Assembly (NCBI GenBank): GCA_914767715.1
Contig: OU612073.1
Location: forward strand, 4,402,001-4,466,000
Direction: 5' to 3'
DNA: 64,000 bases
Source: Membranipora membranacea
Taxonomy: Eukaryota; Bryozoa; Gymnolaemata; Cheilostomatida; Membraniporidae
The notes under the pieces were generated by a model that saw nothing but the letters and a program-made list of their open reading frames with translations, searched no databases and was not told the origin of the DNA. Shown here piece by piece: positions 25,801 through 39,574 of the stretch. Position 1 is the first letter of the stretch. Each line of letters begins with the position of its first letter. Both the position numbers and the translations under genes were made by a program.

Positions 25801-28800
25801 TATTGATTTGTAATTGTTTACTCTCCGAAATAGAAGTCTTCAAAATGCTTGCTAGTCCTGCAAGAGCATGTCATGCTTGTCAAGACAGGGTAAGGAGCCA
25901 GCAGATGAATTTTTTGAGATATTGTGATTTACTTGTTTAGTAATGAAATCAATTGATAAAATTTGCTGCTTAACTATGCCTGGGTACCCAAAGACCATTG
26001 TCCTACCTCTAAAAATGCAACTTATTTTTTTTCTATCTAGCCAGCAGTAGGAGCAGTATCTATCTCTTCTACCTATACAAACAGTGGGCTGCCTACTTCC
26101 CTATGGTATGGAGGAGAGGTCAATGAATAGAATGAAAAAGAGCTAAGTGGATCTGCTTTAGCCATATTCTACTGATTATCCATTGTGTTAAATAAATCTA
26201 ACATGGTCAGCCAGCGCCTTTATCATATATATGAATATATATATATAATAAAATACATATATATATGAGACAAAATATTCACATGGCACACAATATTGTC
26301 TAGGCACACAGGTTTTTGTTTCCATTGATCAAACTTCACAAAAAACTCGCTCAGGGCTCTCAGATGGTAGTTCATGTGCATCTGTTTGTAACCGAGGTTC
26401 ATTTATGTTCAACCAGGAAGAATGGACATACTTTCTGCCATAACATTTTTTTCATAAGTAGAATGTGAAAACATAGTTATGAGTTATCCTATTTTAATTT
26501 GTGAGGGAACAACTCCCATTGACATGAAAATTTGTTTCTTTTATCTGAGCATCGTCGATCGTTACAATGTAACAGCCCAAGCTTACATGGTACATGATAT
26601 AAAAAAGAGTTTGACTTGATACATCTGGGAAGACCAAAGCGTTTCATCATGGGAATGATGAGACATTTTTTATTGATGGATTAAGGCTATGTCAGCAAGA
26701 GGAAAAAATATAGCACTCAATCCACTTGTGTCAATACCTCTTGACGACTTCAATCTTTGGCTAAATCTAACATTGAGGTACATTACAAATTGGTATGTCA
26801 CTATATCTGCTAGATGTTGGATAGCATCCCTTTTATGACAGCATTAATGGATTCTGAGGTACCCAAAAAGGAAGTGAAAAGAATAATTCAAATATCCTGA
26901 AAATAAACTTTGAAAATCCTATGCTCCTATCTACTTCTCGCAACAAATCATCATCACCATTTTGCATCAAATGAGAAGACAACTCGGCATTTCTGTTGAG
27001 TTGCGACATTTGCGACGTTAGTGGGTTCAAGGTATTGCGACGTTTAAAAAATTCCGACGTTTGTGACGTTATAAAAACCCTTTGTTCCGACGTTTTTGGG
27101 ATTGCGACGTTTTGACGTTTGCGTGTTCAACAATCCCGACAGAGTTACACAAATTAAGTATAACCATTTGTGATTGTGAGGTAGAATTAGTGAATACCTG
27201 ATCTTCCTCAGTGAATGGAGTGATTGATTTCATGTTTGTCTGCTTGATAACATGTTCCAAATATTCATACATATCTGTGATGTTGGTGTTCACAGATACC
27301 TGTAGTAGAAGATATTATATTATGAGAAATTACGATCATCCTATTGATATCGAGGTACAAATACGACAATGAATTTGAACAACGTTGATCTCATGTGCTC
27401 AGGATGGCAGTCAGCACAGCAATGATCCCTTGGAATGTTATGTTTTTGATGCCAAGAATCATAAAGATTTCACAAGCAATCACAATGTACGAGATGCGCC
27501 AACAAACCTTATTTTCCCACTCAAATTCAGCCCACATTTGTCTAAACTCTGCATCAGTACACGAGGCTGGTAGAATGTAATCCATGATGTCTATGTGTAT
27601 ATCATTGAGCACAACACACATCCTGTCGCTTGCAGCACCTGACACATCATAAACTGTAAAAATAAACAAAATAAACAGTCAATCTGTAAATAAACATGCA
27701 GCAAACAACATTGCAACTATAATAAATAAACAAATCAAAACTACTAATACGAAATTAGAATGATTAACATTTGCTAAAATTAGGTAAACCCTACCTGTTC
27801 CTTGAAATAAAATTGATACACAACTGCGTATGGGATTTCACATTGATTATTAATTACAAAGGAACAAGTCGGCTTCTACCTATTTATATCAATTGAATTC
27901 AATAATTCAATATAGTCAATGTTAATCATGGTGGGATGATTGATGTTGATTGTTCTGACAACAGTTAAGGCCTTTTGGTGTGGGCTCACGATAGAGAATA
28001 TATTACAGAAATCAACCATATTAGGCAAAAGCGGGCATATGCTGTGTAAAGAAAGTTGACAATTAATAATCATATAAACCATACACAGTTGTGAGTGACT
28101 GTGTATGTGTGATTTTACATTGATTATTAATAAATGATTTTTATTCCACTGTACATGTTGCATTTACTTATTGTATGCTTACTCAGTAGATGTTTTTGTT
28201 TTATTCCTCATATTCATTCTTTATTATTATAGAATGGTAGTCACAGTTCAGTCTGGTGGAATTGCTCTAAAGACACCCACAGGCTGCCAAATACCAGTTT
28301 AGGTATATTGGCAACACTTTTAGCTAGTGCAACACTCTTCAAAACAGACCTTGATTTATGGCTGATTTTTCCCCCAAATTAGATCAACTTCAAAGGATAA
28401 GCTAGGTTCAAAATATGCTCTTTTTCTAAGAACATATATCAGCAACTTGGGAGTTGGAACTCATCTGAATGTCTCTTAGTATATGCTGCTCATGCACAGT
28501 ATACATACATACTGTACTTACCAATATTGCCAAAGATAATTCCATTCTCTGTCGATGCGACCTTGACATTTGCCTTGATATTACAGAAGTCATTGCCAGC
28601 TAACGTCATGGGCATGGGCTTTTCGACCAATTTTAAATCACCTGAAAATAGAAAGAAGATATTCGGTCACAACTTGGATCTATTTGATATACTACTGGCA
28701 ATCACCATGTTTGCTTGGCTCAACAGCCACTGATTATTTTACAAAACTATTGAGTTGTGAGCACGGGTAAGTGCTGGGATATTGATAGCAGATACATTTT

Positions 28801-31800
28801 GGAAAATAAAACTCATTATTCCACATAAAATGCGGGTAATGGAGATTATGTCAGAACATTTAAATGAACTTCTAACAATGAACAACAATTACGATTTTTC
28901 ATCCTCCTCGCGCCAGCTAGAGTATAATGTTATCAATGTTTATAATTGGAACCCGATTGTACATATTGATATGATATCTACTGGTTTAAGTTAATACAGG
29001 TACATTTTAAAGTTTAAATACATGGGTACTGACAAAGGGTGGCAAACTTACCAAGGATTGCTAACTTACCAAGGGTGGCGAGCTCCAGGGTGAGGTTCTG
29101 TAGAGTATCAGTAGTTTGATTGACAATCAAAACATCAAGTACTATATCATACTGATTAACATGTACATAGGCTTCAGCGTAGACTGGGTCTGAAAATCCT
29201 GTCAATTGTGTCACCTAAAAAAATTGATCACATATTTGACTACACTATGATATTGCTAGGTTGAATCTAACGCCGTGCATCGTCACAAGACAAGAAGATG
29301 TCTCAATATTGAAGACTGTAGAAAGACCATTGCAATATATAGTCAGGCAGCTAGTTCTATAGTAAATGTAAGTGGTAAGTTATTGTGCTGGTACAGCACT
29401 AGGCTTTGAAACCCCGTAGATGAAATACGGAATTTCTAGCACCACACACAATTTTCGGTGTCAAAACATTGCATAACTCCTACAGAACTAGCTGCCAAAC
29501 TGTATATTGCTACTTTCTGTAGTCTTTAAACCTGCATCATATGCAAATATAAAACCAGTTTGAAGTAATGACGTTCATGACATGTTTTTTTAACCTTGTT
29601 TAGCTTGCTGCCAGCCAGTGTAGAAGTATCTTTCTTGTCTCCTCCACCCAATGCCTGAGACAGAGTTAGCTCAAACATATCTTCTGTTTGACCTAACTCA
29701 TTTTTAGGTGCTAGTTGTCCAAATCTGATAGGATCATCTGCCTGAACCTTGATTGTTTTCTTCTCAACAGTCTGCTTAAAATAAAATTTATAAGTGTTTG
29801 CAAAATATAGGATCACTCACAACCACAAGACAACTGTCAAAACCAGAAGAACTTGGTATGTCCAAATATTTTGTTAACTTTGAATGCTTGGAACTGAGAT
29901 ACAAAAAAGTACATAGTAGAGTGTCTAGCGTAACTTCACATAAATATTGAAGTTGTCATCTACAATTTGGAATGGAATAGAAGTTTTAATTTTTAATACA
30001 TAAGATATACATAAGATATACATGAGATATGAGGTAATGCCTCCAAACCTTTTGTTTATCTTCAGCAGCTTTAACCAGCAGCATCTTATCCAGGCTGTCC
30101 CTACATAGCTTGTTAAACACTTCAGTCATCAGTTCAGATCCTTCGCAGAGCACATTCAGACACAGCGCGATTCTATCCAGGTCATCGTCATTTATAGGTT
30201 TGTCGGACATTCCTGATTTCCCCAAATGTAGGATTGTAGACATGATCAACATAGCCTCTGCCTTGAATGACTGTCACAGAAAGATTCCAGACATAATTAA
30301 ACAATCAATAGTTTAGGAAAGGCGACAGCATTCATTAAGCGGAAGGGGGGGGGGGGCTCATGAAGGATAGTTGGTAAACAAATTGATTGATTTCATCAAC
30401 ATATTTACACTTTTGAGATTAAATGAGATGAACCATGTATTTGGGATGGGCATACTTGTAAGCTTGACCTAGTTAAGGTGGTCACTAGACTGCAGCGTGC
30501 GCTTCTGCTGACGACAATAATGGATTGAATATACTAAGACTATGCTGTTTCAATATACAGGATCATTACCCTTAATCAAACTATCTTGTAAAACTACTTC
30601 AATTTCCCGTGACAACTTACATTTTGTCTGGGTACTTTGTTGTTGACAAGTGGGAACCTCAGAGCTAATTTCGTGAGGACAGTGGCCAAAGCAGCTCCAA
30701 CAAAGAAATCACCCGACATGAGGAAATCTCTCAATGGAGGACGGTCTTCATTTTTCTTAGTCTTGGCAGCAGTGGTAAACGCACTCTGAGTAACATAGGT
30801 ACCTGCAAAGCAAAACAATCTTACATAGCAATCCGTTAAGTCAAATCACCTTCGGTAACCCATACCATCAACCTCAGTTGTAAAATATTGAGCATAAAGA
30901 ACACAAATTTTAGTAGTGAGGAATTATTTACACCAGGTTGAAGAAAATAGTATATGAATGACAGTGATATGATGAGGTAGTACATAGTAGAGATTAAGTG
31001 GTCAGGAGACTTACCATCTGCGGTAGTCATCTTCTGTACTGTGCCAGCCTGCATTGTCGCCTCATCATCCTTCTCATCCTCTCCACTAAGTTTCTTTAGC
31101 TCATCATCTACTATTGGTATCTACAACCACATATAGCATATCATGAATAAAAAGAAAACTGCCAACAACTGAAACAAAGAAAAAGGTTGGAATAAGAATA
31201 AGATTTAAAATGAACTTCCATGAAAATATTGATGCAGTAATATAAGTCCTTGCAGAGGTGAAATTGATCATAAATTTAGAACTATTGTGAGGAGCTGGCC
31301 AGTAAAGACAATAGTAATATACGTCATCTCACACAGAAAATATCATACATACTGCAGTTGGAATTAGTGAAAGCTCTATCTAACTGATACCAGTTGCTGA
31401 ATATAAATAAAGATTTGGTCATGTCAGGCTTGTTGAACTGTACATATCAATACGCTGTATTCTTAACCAAGTTTTATGATACCACTGTTGCAAGTGACGG
31501 GTTTTGATGATTCAACACGTTTGGGTTGGCTTTGCATGAAGTTGTGGGCTCTCAAAAACAAAAAAGTTAAAAACTACTGCAGCAGTGATTAAGAACTCAG
31601 GATATTTAAAGTCACTATACATACCTCTCCGAGGCTCTGTCTGATGAGAGTCATCACATTCTGAATCTCTTCACTGCTGGCACAGTACTCTCCAAGAATC
31701 CACAAGGCTGCTCTGAATATCTTCACATTTTTTATAGCAGGGAAAACTTCTATCATCTTATTGAGTACTACAGGTCTGAGCGTCTCAAATCTCTGCACAG

Positions 31801-34800
31801 CCTCTCTTATAAACACTAGGACATCCTGGGCAGCCAACTCTGAGGTGTCACTTAGAAATTCCATGAGCTGTACATAAATATGAAACATCAAATTGATTTC
31901 TAGATGAGTGGAGCACTTGAAAATTCCTCACATCAGATAAGTCAAGATGCTTTGATGAGAAGTTTAACGAAAATGAGTAGTGAAACAGATGAAATTTAAA
32001 GGTGAAGGCAACCTCATCAAAACATAGGGTAGTGTGTATCTGAACTTACGACAGGAATTATAGCAGGTGCAACGCCAGGGAATCTGACGCTACATTGATG
32101 GAGTGTTCTAACAAGCAGCTGCCTATATTTTGTAGCGTCCTCTTGTTCTACAGCTTCATTAGTTTTAATCACCTCCTTCTTCAGAACCAATACCATCTGT
32201 AATTAAATTATTAAAAAACAATAAAGTAAACATTGCCTCATATTATTACCTTGTTGTACTGAGTAGGCAGAATACTATTAACTCGCCAGTCAACCATAAT
32301 GGACAAAACTTACTAAAACAAACGTTAGTTAGACTCGGCCTTGTAAAGCTCTGGTATCCATACTTAAGTGGATTTAATACAGAATCCCGACCGGCATGTG
32401 TCCGCTAACAACTTACTGACATATCACTGCATTTGAGAAGTGATTCTTAACTTACATCATCAATATTTCTAGAGCTAACCAGATCCAGAGTAAGATTGAG
32501 TGTTTTGCGTCTGACTTCCAAATCTGTAGCTGATAGGACTCTCATGATGTCCATAACCAACTCTTGCAGCACCTATAGAAACAATCACACATTAAGTAAT
32601 ATGCAGTTTCCAATCAACCAGTTTTACAGGCAACTAACAATTTTCATTAGCTTGGGTTCATTTCATCGAGTGATTTGAAAAGACTCAGTTACTTGCAATA
32701 ACAAACCTTATCATGAGTCTCAGCCATGGCTACAAGCCTATCTAGTACAATCAGTTTCACATTGTTGTCACTCTCCTTTACAATAAGCTCAATATAACAT
32801 GTTGCTGCGGCTTTCACAGCTGATGGTGCCCTGTCATACAAATAAGAAAATAACATTGCTCCAAACGCAAAGCAAGCATAGCAAAAGCAAGGATTATTAA
32901 TACTTGGCAAAAGTCATTGGCAAAAGTAAACAGATTTGAGTTTTATTGTAGAAACTATGTACTGTAAGGAGCATCCCAATCTATGAGTGTGTTTGAACAA
33001 GGAGTTAACTCCTTGGTTTGAATGACAATCATTCATATTATTTCAACACTCTTACTCATTTAGAGCTAGATATGGCGATGATTTCAAAGAGTGAGAGCAG
33101 ATACTCAAAACATGAACATACAGATGTAGAATGACTTGAGAATCGTAATATTTACAGTACAGTGACAGACAGCCCATCTGTGGAGGTTCATTAATTAACT
33201 TTTTTTCCTGGTTAAATTATCTGTTAAAATATGGGTTGTTCAAGCCCTAGTGCAGGAAAAAAACTCTCATGAGGATTTTTGATTTTTAAGAACTTTTTTT
33301 TTGCCTAGCTATTGACATATAATTTGTTTGCCTCTTCATGAATGTGGTAACCAGTGATAACATTAACAGTTCTTACCCTGACAAGGTTATTAGAGTGCCA
33401 GCAGCTTCATATCTGACAGCAGGACTAGATGACTGCAATAGGTTGTATATACAAGTTATAAATCTGGCCCTCTCTGATGGATTGCTGTGGCAAACCTACA
33501 ACCAACAATCATTTTTAAGGTATAGAATAAAATATGTTGATCTAGCTATATGTGATGTTGAATGTAACACCAGACCAGGTGATGAAATAATGTGATACAA
33601 CATTTGACACTGGTAAAAGTGGAATGTCACAGATGCCAATGATCAGTCGGTCAGACTATGTTTGCTGCGTCAACAGCATGTCATGGTTTGGGAAAGCCTT
33701 AAAGGTAAGACAAGAGATGGTTGTTGACGAGGTGCACAAGATGGATTGAACACGCAAACCACAGACAGGCATGCAGACATGTTGGGAGTCTGCTGAGCAG
33801 CTGAATTGGACAGTAAAGAATCACCATATTGGTTGGTGCATACAGCATACTAAAAGCGAGCCATGTGCAAACTAAAAAAAAACACATAGAAAGGCGTATG
33901 AGGCAAAGATTAGATTTAGATTTGATTAGACATAGATTTGGCAATTTGGCAACAGTCGGTGAGGACAAAAGCGAAGTAATCTAAAAACACTTCTTGGGTA
34001 TAAGAGGTTTATAAGTTTTTTCAAGGAATTGAGTGGCGGGATGAAGCGCATGAACATTAAAAACATGTTGGTAGTCTAGAAGACAAGTCACCAGGACAAG
34101 CCAAGATAACTCTCTTAAAGAGACGTCTCTAAATGCCCCTACTCTATTTGGTCTGCGGGTCTGTCTGTCATAGAGTCAGCATAACTTTAATATCTTGCAA
34201 CAAGTTGCAATATCAAAGACATTGCAAATATTGCATTTTACGAAAGTCATCTCATGAGGGTTGAAGATTGGTACCGATGAGATTTAGAGAGGTTTTAAAT
34301 CATTCAGGCCAAAACCAAAACTTTTGACATAAAAACGCCATTACCTTATAGATCAGTTCAACAATAACCAGTTGAAGAATATCTCCGAAAGATTGCACCT
34401 GATCGATACAGGAGCTTAGGTAATTTAGGGCTCGTTCTTGGTCAGCCTGTATCAGCATCATGAATGCATTGCGCTTACATGACATATCCTGTTCCTGCTC
34501 AAGAAAGTTAGCAATGAGCTCTGGAGCATCTGGGATCAGGAATTCGTGGCTCCTACAAAATTACATTAACATTAAGCCATGAATCGCAATCTATACTACA
34601 TAAGAGAGCTTGAATTTACGTGTTTGAGCACCTGAGTATCTCGATGGTAAAAGTTTAAATGTGTGCGCAGCTTATACACTCGAGTCTTCAATGCCGTTTA
34701 TACACGGCATTGAAGACTCAATTTTACAGCAATAGACAGTTTTCTGAGCTCTTATTTATGCCTCAATTCGGAGTTGTCCTCTCTCCAGTTTGGTACTTCT

Positions 34801-37720
34801 AACCCACGCCGCATAGGCAAAACATGCTGAAAGAGGGTTAACTTAAACCGCTTGTGTTAGGATAAAAATGATTTTTGATTCTGAGTCTGCACCATTGAAA
34901 ACCCTCAGAGACAGGGTTTCCAAATCATTCGAGGCTTTTAAGTTGATAAATCTTAATTATTAGTGACAAAACTCATGAAAAATTCTGCCAAATTGTCCGC
35001 AAAACAGGCAGAAAATGCTATAATTGACTATCCAAATACTAAAATGATATCCCAAACTATGTCCATATGAGTTTTCGATGCTGCAGATTCTGAATCAAAA
35101 ATAATTTTCATCCTATTATAAGCGGTTATCAAGATAACCCTCTATTCAGCACGTTTTTCCTATGCGGCGTGGGTTAAAAGTACCAAAGTGGAGAGAGGAC
35201 AACTCCGAACTGAGGCCTTAATCAGAGTTCAGAAAACTGTCTATTATAAAGTCATTAGGGCCGTTTTGTTGGCCAAAGTGACCTGTAAGTGTACACAGTG
35301 ATCAAAGAGGTTTTGTCTTTGTAATAGTTGGTGTTGCCTACAAAATGATCACTAAGTTGAAATGTTATGAACAATTCGGACTCTTTTGCAGACAAGATTG
35401 TCCATTTCAGTGCCGTTTTGTGGTTTCAACAAGTCAGCCCATCACCAGTTTCTTGAGTTGCGTAGCAAACCATGTAAAATAATCAGAACAGCACAAATTA
35501 CTTGGAAACAACCAAAATTTATTTACTGGTTGATTTCAAGATGCTTTGCTCCTGTAAAGCCATATTGGCTCATGTACTTAAAACAAAGATCAGTAAACCA
35601 CCCATCACTATACACTGTGCAGGGCCTTTGCTTTGAAAATGGCCATAAGGCGTAGAAGCTGATGACGAGTAGAAAACTCACAAGTAAGACTAGAAGAAGA
35701 ACTTAATGAAGCCAAGAGTCAGAATAAAATGGTAAGCCCTCACTTTAAAGTCACACATACTTATGTACTCGTGATTGGCTTGTAAACAAGGAAACAATTA
35801 ATTATTTAGAAACACAGTAAGTCACTTTCAAGACTGGCGACTTAATATGAGGTACTACAAGTAATGTAGACGGTAGTGTCCAGATGTCGAGTTGAAATTT
35901 ACAAATATAATACAAAGTTCCCAGGCTATTTAATTTTTTTTAGCACATATTGATTGGACATAAATTGCAAAACCTCACCTGTATATAGTGAATATAGCAA
36001 GCACAGCATTTCTCCGGACATACTTGTGACGATGCTCAAGACAAGCTCGTATAGTTGGCATGAGTGGCTCCAAAAGTTCAGGCTCCTTCAGTTTGCATAA
36101 AAATCGCAATGTACAGCCACGTATGTATTCATTAGGGTGCTGCAAATCCTAAAAATGAAACAGGCAGAGGGTTTTGTGCCTGCCAATTGGGAGGAAAATT
36201 CTATGATGGTGGATGAACGGATAAGTTCAAAGACAGTGATTGCTAGCCAATTTTAAAAATGATACAATATTGAAACAATCTCCATATCCTTTAGTCAGAT
36301 TCTTGTGGACACTTTTCACACAGCACAACTCTGAATTTAGATATCATTAGAGATCAGAAATAGTTAGAAATCATTACAGTACAATAGTATTTGGCAGATG
36401 ATATGGTTTTGGCTTTGTATTTTATGTAATGTCATATTATACGACAGTTCTGACTTCACCTGGGGCTATGTTTTGAAAGACAGTTCAACCAACAGCATCC
36501 TGAAGTGCAATTACTTGATTGGCGGCCCAAAAGTCAAGTTTGCAAATTACGGCCTTCCAAAATTAGCTACAAGTGGAAACTACCTCTATAGCATAACCAT
36601 TAATATGTAATACTTGGGCTGCAATAATCAAGTATTGACTAGAACAAACCAAGAAAAAAAATCACATAATAATGTTCTAAACAGCTTTTGGAAGTATTGG
36701 AAGTTTAAATAAATACATGAGGTTTGACATGTATGCCCAATACCTTTCTGTACGCATCACAGACCAGAATGTATTCATGCATCATTTTACCATCAGCTGT
36801 GTACTTGGGCACCACTTCCCAGAATATCAGGAGAAGCTTCTTCAGCTCATGGTCTAAAGTTGGCATAGCGAACCTTCAAAGGAGGATATACAAAATGATG
36901 TTAGCAACGTTCAAACAATCCAATGACAGGAAATTAGTTTGCAGCACTAAATTATCAGAAAACTAGGTTGCTGATGATGAAACTGTCTCTGTATATATAG
37001 GCAAATAGCTATTCAGGATAATTCTATTATGTAATAATCCAATAACCATCTATAACAAAACCCTAAAACCACTTAATACCATTTAATATGACTTGGGGTA
37101 ACATAATAGCAGGAGGTTTTTAGGACACTGTTTCATGGCTCTGAGGAGCACATAAATTGATCGCAAAGCCTACATATCAAATTTTTATTCATAAGATAGA
37201 TTGCTCTTCCTGCCCACTAAAATCAATTCAACAGATTCAATTTAACACATAGCAGTCCTATATAAGTTCTAATTATCAAGCTGAAATGACAAACATCCTA
37301 GAGAAGAAAATCACTTTGATGCAGTGATTGGTGGGATTGACAAAATAAGTTAGCCTGGTTAATCATTTACAAACCTTATAACATGCATAAGTAGGGAGGC
37401 TCCAACTCGCTCACCACTCAGTACCATATGTACCAGTTTCTTTATTGCATCCCTCTTGTCAGCTGTATTACCTTTCTCTGTGGTATAAGCATGGATGAGC
37501 AATATAAGAACTGATTATTACTAAAATATCGTGATACAAAACGATAACAATTATGCTCTCCATCAATAGCAATGCAATAATTCCAAGTGCCATTTTATGA
37601 GTAATAATAACAAGTCATTCAATTACCTAGCATATTTTTAAGATCCTGCTCATTGGGGAAATCACCCTCATTGGGATTTGAGATCAATGTATAGCAAGCT
37701 TGGTCTGCCTGTGACGCCAT
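22819..37720 (-). CDS. COPB1: Coatomer subunit beta (beta-COP)
   Basis: Twenty exons: 37720-37627, 37471-37375, 36873-36744, 36148-35979, 34552-34345, 33495-33377, 32830-32707, 32572-32456, 32196-32050, 31867-31625, 31120-31015, 30802-30621, 30270-30049, 29771-29595, 29214-29070, 28641-28522, 27653-27508, 27299-27198, 24428-24273 and 22875-22819. Phases agree at every junction and total 2862 nt, 953 codons plus stop, the same length as human beta-COP. The start [16 protein letters not shown] precedes an adaptin-like HEAT trunk (for example [43 protein letters not shown]). The C-terminal appendage follows ([44 protein letters not shown]), ending INTSQKKIK. The product is a core subunit of the COPI coat on Golgi-to-ER vesicles. 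A 5' UTR exon probably ends near 37721-37738, where a TTCCAG acceptor lies. Intron 18 is almost wholly a 2.6-kb repeat. Exon 15 has an in-frame alternative donor. Confidence 0.98.
24108..24142. repeat. Diverged TAGCCTG hairpin in COPB1 intron 19
   Basis: TAGCCTGACTTGACAAGCTT...AAACCAGGCTA has the same layout as the copies at 52 kb but weaker arms. Confidence 0.6.
24558..27133. mobile_element. 2.6-kb terminal-inverted-repeat element with ACGTC arrays, in COPB1 intron 18
   Basis: The ends are inverted: TTGTTGAACCCACAAACGTC on the left, and TTGTTGAACACGCAAACGTC reading inward from the right. Similarity continues for roughly 300-400 bases in each arm, past the GAGTTGTCTTCTCATTTGAT block. Each arm carries five or more copies of a motif near AACGTCGCAAT spaced about 20-45 bases apart, as expected of subterminal transposase-binding sites. 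The centre has no convincing ORF, so this copy is non-autonomous. A second imperfect copy of the CATTA(A/C)TGCTGTC block lies internally near 25060. I could not define a target-site duplication or a superfamily. Confidence 0.75.
32998..33015. repeat. 18-bp palindrome CAAGGAGTTAACTCCTTG
   Basis: A perfect palindrome in COPB1 intron 6. The identical sequence recurs at 52950-52967, with close variants at 52803-52818 and 11512-11525. Confidence 0.9.
34682..34719. repeat. Hairpin: 16-bp arms, 6-base loop
   Basis: GAGTCTTCAATGCCGT and ACGGCATTGAAGACTC are exact reverse complements separated by six bases. It lies in COPB1 intron 4, directly beside the foldback element that starts at 34731. Confidence 0.85.
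34731..35245. mobile_element. 515-bp foldback (MITE-like) element in COPB1 intron 4
   Basis: The ends are AATAGACAGTTTTCTGA and TCAGAAAACTGTCTATT. Both arms stay complementary for roughly 190 bases, through the blocks TTCGGAGTTGTCCTCTCTCC and ACCCACGCCGCATAGG. There is no ORF. A related single arm is at 50529-50720. The target duplication is not clear. Confidence 0.85.
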
Positions 37721-39292
37721 GTTTGCTCTTTGACACACCTGGAATAAAACAGACAAGGCAACTTTGTTAAAGGAAGCTCCATACTGAATTTAATGTCTTA
37801 TGTGACCTGACTCTGTAAAGCAAGATTTCTGTACTAATGGTATGCTGGGAGTGATTATGGAGTTCTGTCATGAGAAAACTGTGCAGCTGCTCAACGCTAA
37901 AATAATCTATCTACTATGATACACATATAATATATATGTACCGCGACCTTATTATAATATCAGGGAATATATTAATGCCCTGTCCAGTCAGAACATAAAT
38001 ATTCCATTTCCAATTGAATCAATCATCAAATCAGTATATAGTTGTTGCAGCAATAAACTATAGTGCTACACAGATGGATGGTGTACTCTGTACATAGAAT
38101 TTCATGAAGTTGTAGGGTAGCTCCAGATTAATTTCCTAAGCTATCTTTATCAATACCATGACAGCTATTATCACAACAGCCAATACTTTCAACAGACTGA
38201 AATAACGTTACGTTGTGACATTTACGATGAATTCTATGAAGGACCGCAAGCGGCATCATCTCGTAGCGTGACATATCATGTGACATGTAGGGAGTCATCA
38301 AAACAAGCAATTAAAAAAATTCGAGAGGAGCTTTTTTCTGGCTATATCTCAGGAAGTTGTGCGCATCCATCCTCAAAACCTATATTGAATATGTCATTGG
38401 AGACATTGACAGATATAATGTAAAAGTAAGAAGGTCATTTACCAATTAACCCAGAACTAGAAGTCATGAGTGAAAAACCATGCAGAGAAGCATGATGGTT
38501 CTATGGCAGTAAGTTAAGTAATCTACTCCTAGTTAGTAACTGTAATGGTTACAGATTACATAGTATGTAACTCCTTGATGCTACATACAATACATTATAT
38601 AATATTATATTGACATGTATAATCATGTACTTGTAGTATGTGTACTGTATGTATCATCATCATGTGACCATACCCACAGCATAGATAGATAGTAAGTACA
38701 GTCATATGTGTAAGACTCATAGTCTTAGCATTATTAAGCAAGCTGCATCATTCATAGTTTTATTCTGTCTAGATACATACCACAGTGTGTTTGTTAATTT
38801 ATTAACTTGTGAACTGATTTTTGCTATCTATACTTGCTGACTTTGCTGCAATATTCAACTTCCACTCGGAAATGGCTTGAAAAAGTGATGTGGCCAATGA
38901 GCTCTAAAATTTTTCCAGAAAGAGATCACTGTAAAGGAATGTCTTGTTTGCGCATGCGCATGCGGTTGAACACAGACATCGACAATAAAATTCATTTTTT
39001 TTCTAAAGGTGGGGGTTAAGAGGGAAGCCAATGGGTTGACTATTGATATGTTGGTTCCCTACAACCCCGTTTAATTGAAGAATCACATGCCTAGAAACAA
39101 ATGCTAACCCATTTCCCAAAATACTGGTGCCAAATTGGCAAAGAAAAACAGGCCCTTATCAATGTCTATGCATGATGTAATACACGGATGTTTCACATTT
39201 ATCACGTGATATACTATTGTATGTTAGTAGTGTAGTGTGAGGATGTACAGTAATACGATTGCGACATCAGTGTCCAAGTAGGCTGAGTCTGA
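37721..39292. other. Shared upstream region of COPB1 and the ATF4-like gene
   Basis: This is the divergent intergenic region. It starts with the likely 5' UTR acceptor of COPB1 (about 37738, minus strand). Beyond that are AT-rich sequence with short palindromes around 38510-38660 and a GCGCATGCGCATGC stretch at 38951-38964. No ORF is supported. Confidence 0.5.
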
Positions 39293-39362
39293 CCAATCAT
39301 GGGCTTGCGCAGTTGAGGTGTCTGATGAAATAAGCGGAAACCGCTGTGCTACTTTGCGCAAT
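39293..39362 (+). promoter_or_regulatory. Putative bZIP-gene promoter motifs (CCAAT, CARE-like, C/EBP)
   Basis: CCAAT lies at 39293-39297. TGATGAAAT at 39323-39331 fits the C/EBP-ATF response element form TGATGnAAn. TTGCGCAAT at 39354-39362 fits a C/EBP site. They cluster within 70 bases, about 180 bases upstream of the first uORF candidate of the ATF4-like gene, between it and the divergent COPB1 gene. The role is inferred from position and motif match only. Confidence 0.4.
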
Positions 39363-39574
39363 GGCAAATATAGTTGTTACAATGTGGGTTTATCAGTGAT
39401 TTACACCATCAAGACGCTCAAGAGTATACCAATGATCTTCTTAGTGGTACAAAATTTGACAAAAACAATTTTAAATACTAGAAAATGACAGTCTGTGATG
39501 CAACTATTATTAAATCAATTTGTATACGTCATTGGTATCAATGCTCAGATCCTGCAGAGTGTTGTCATCATTTG

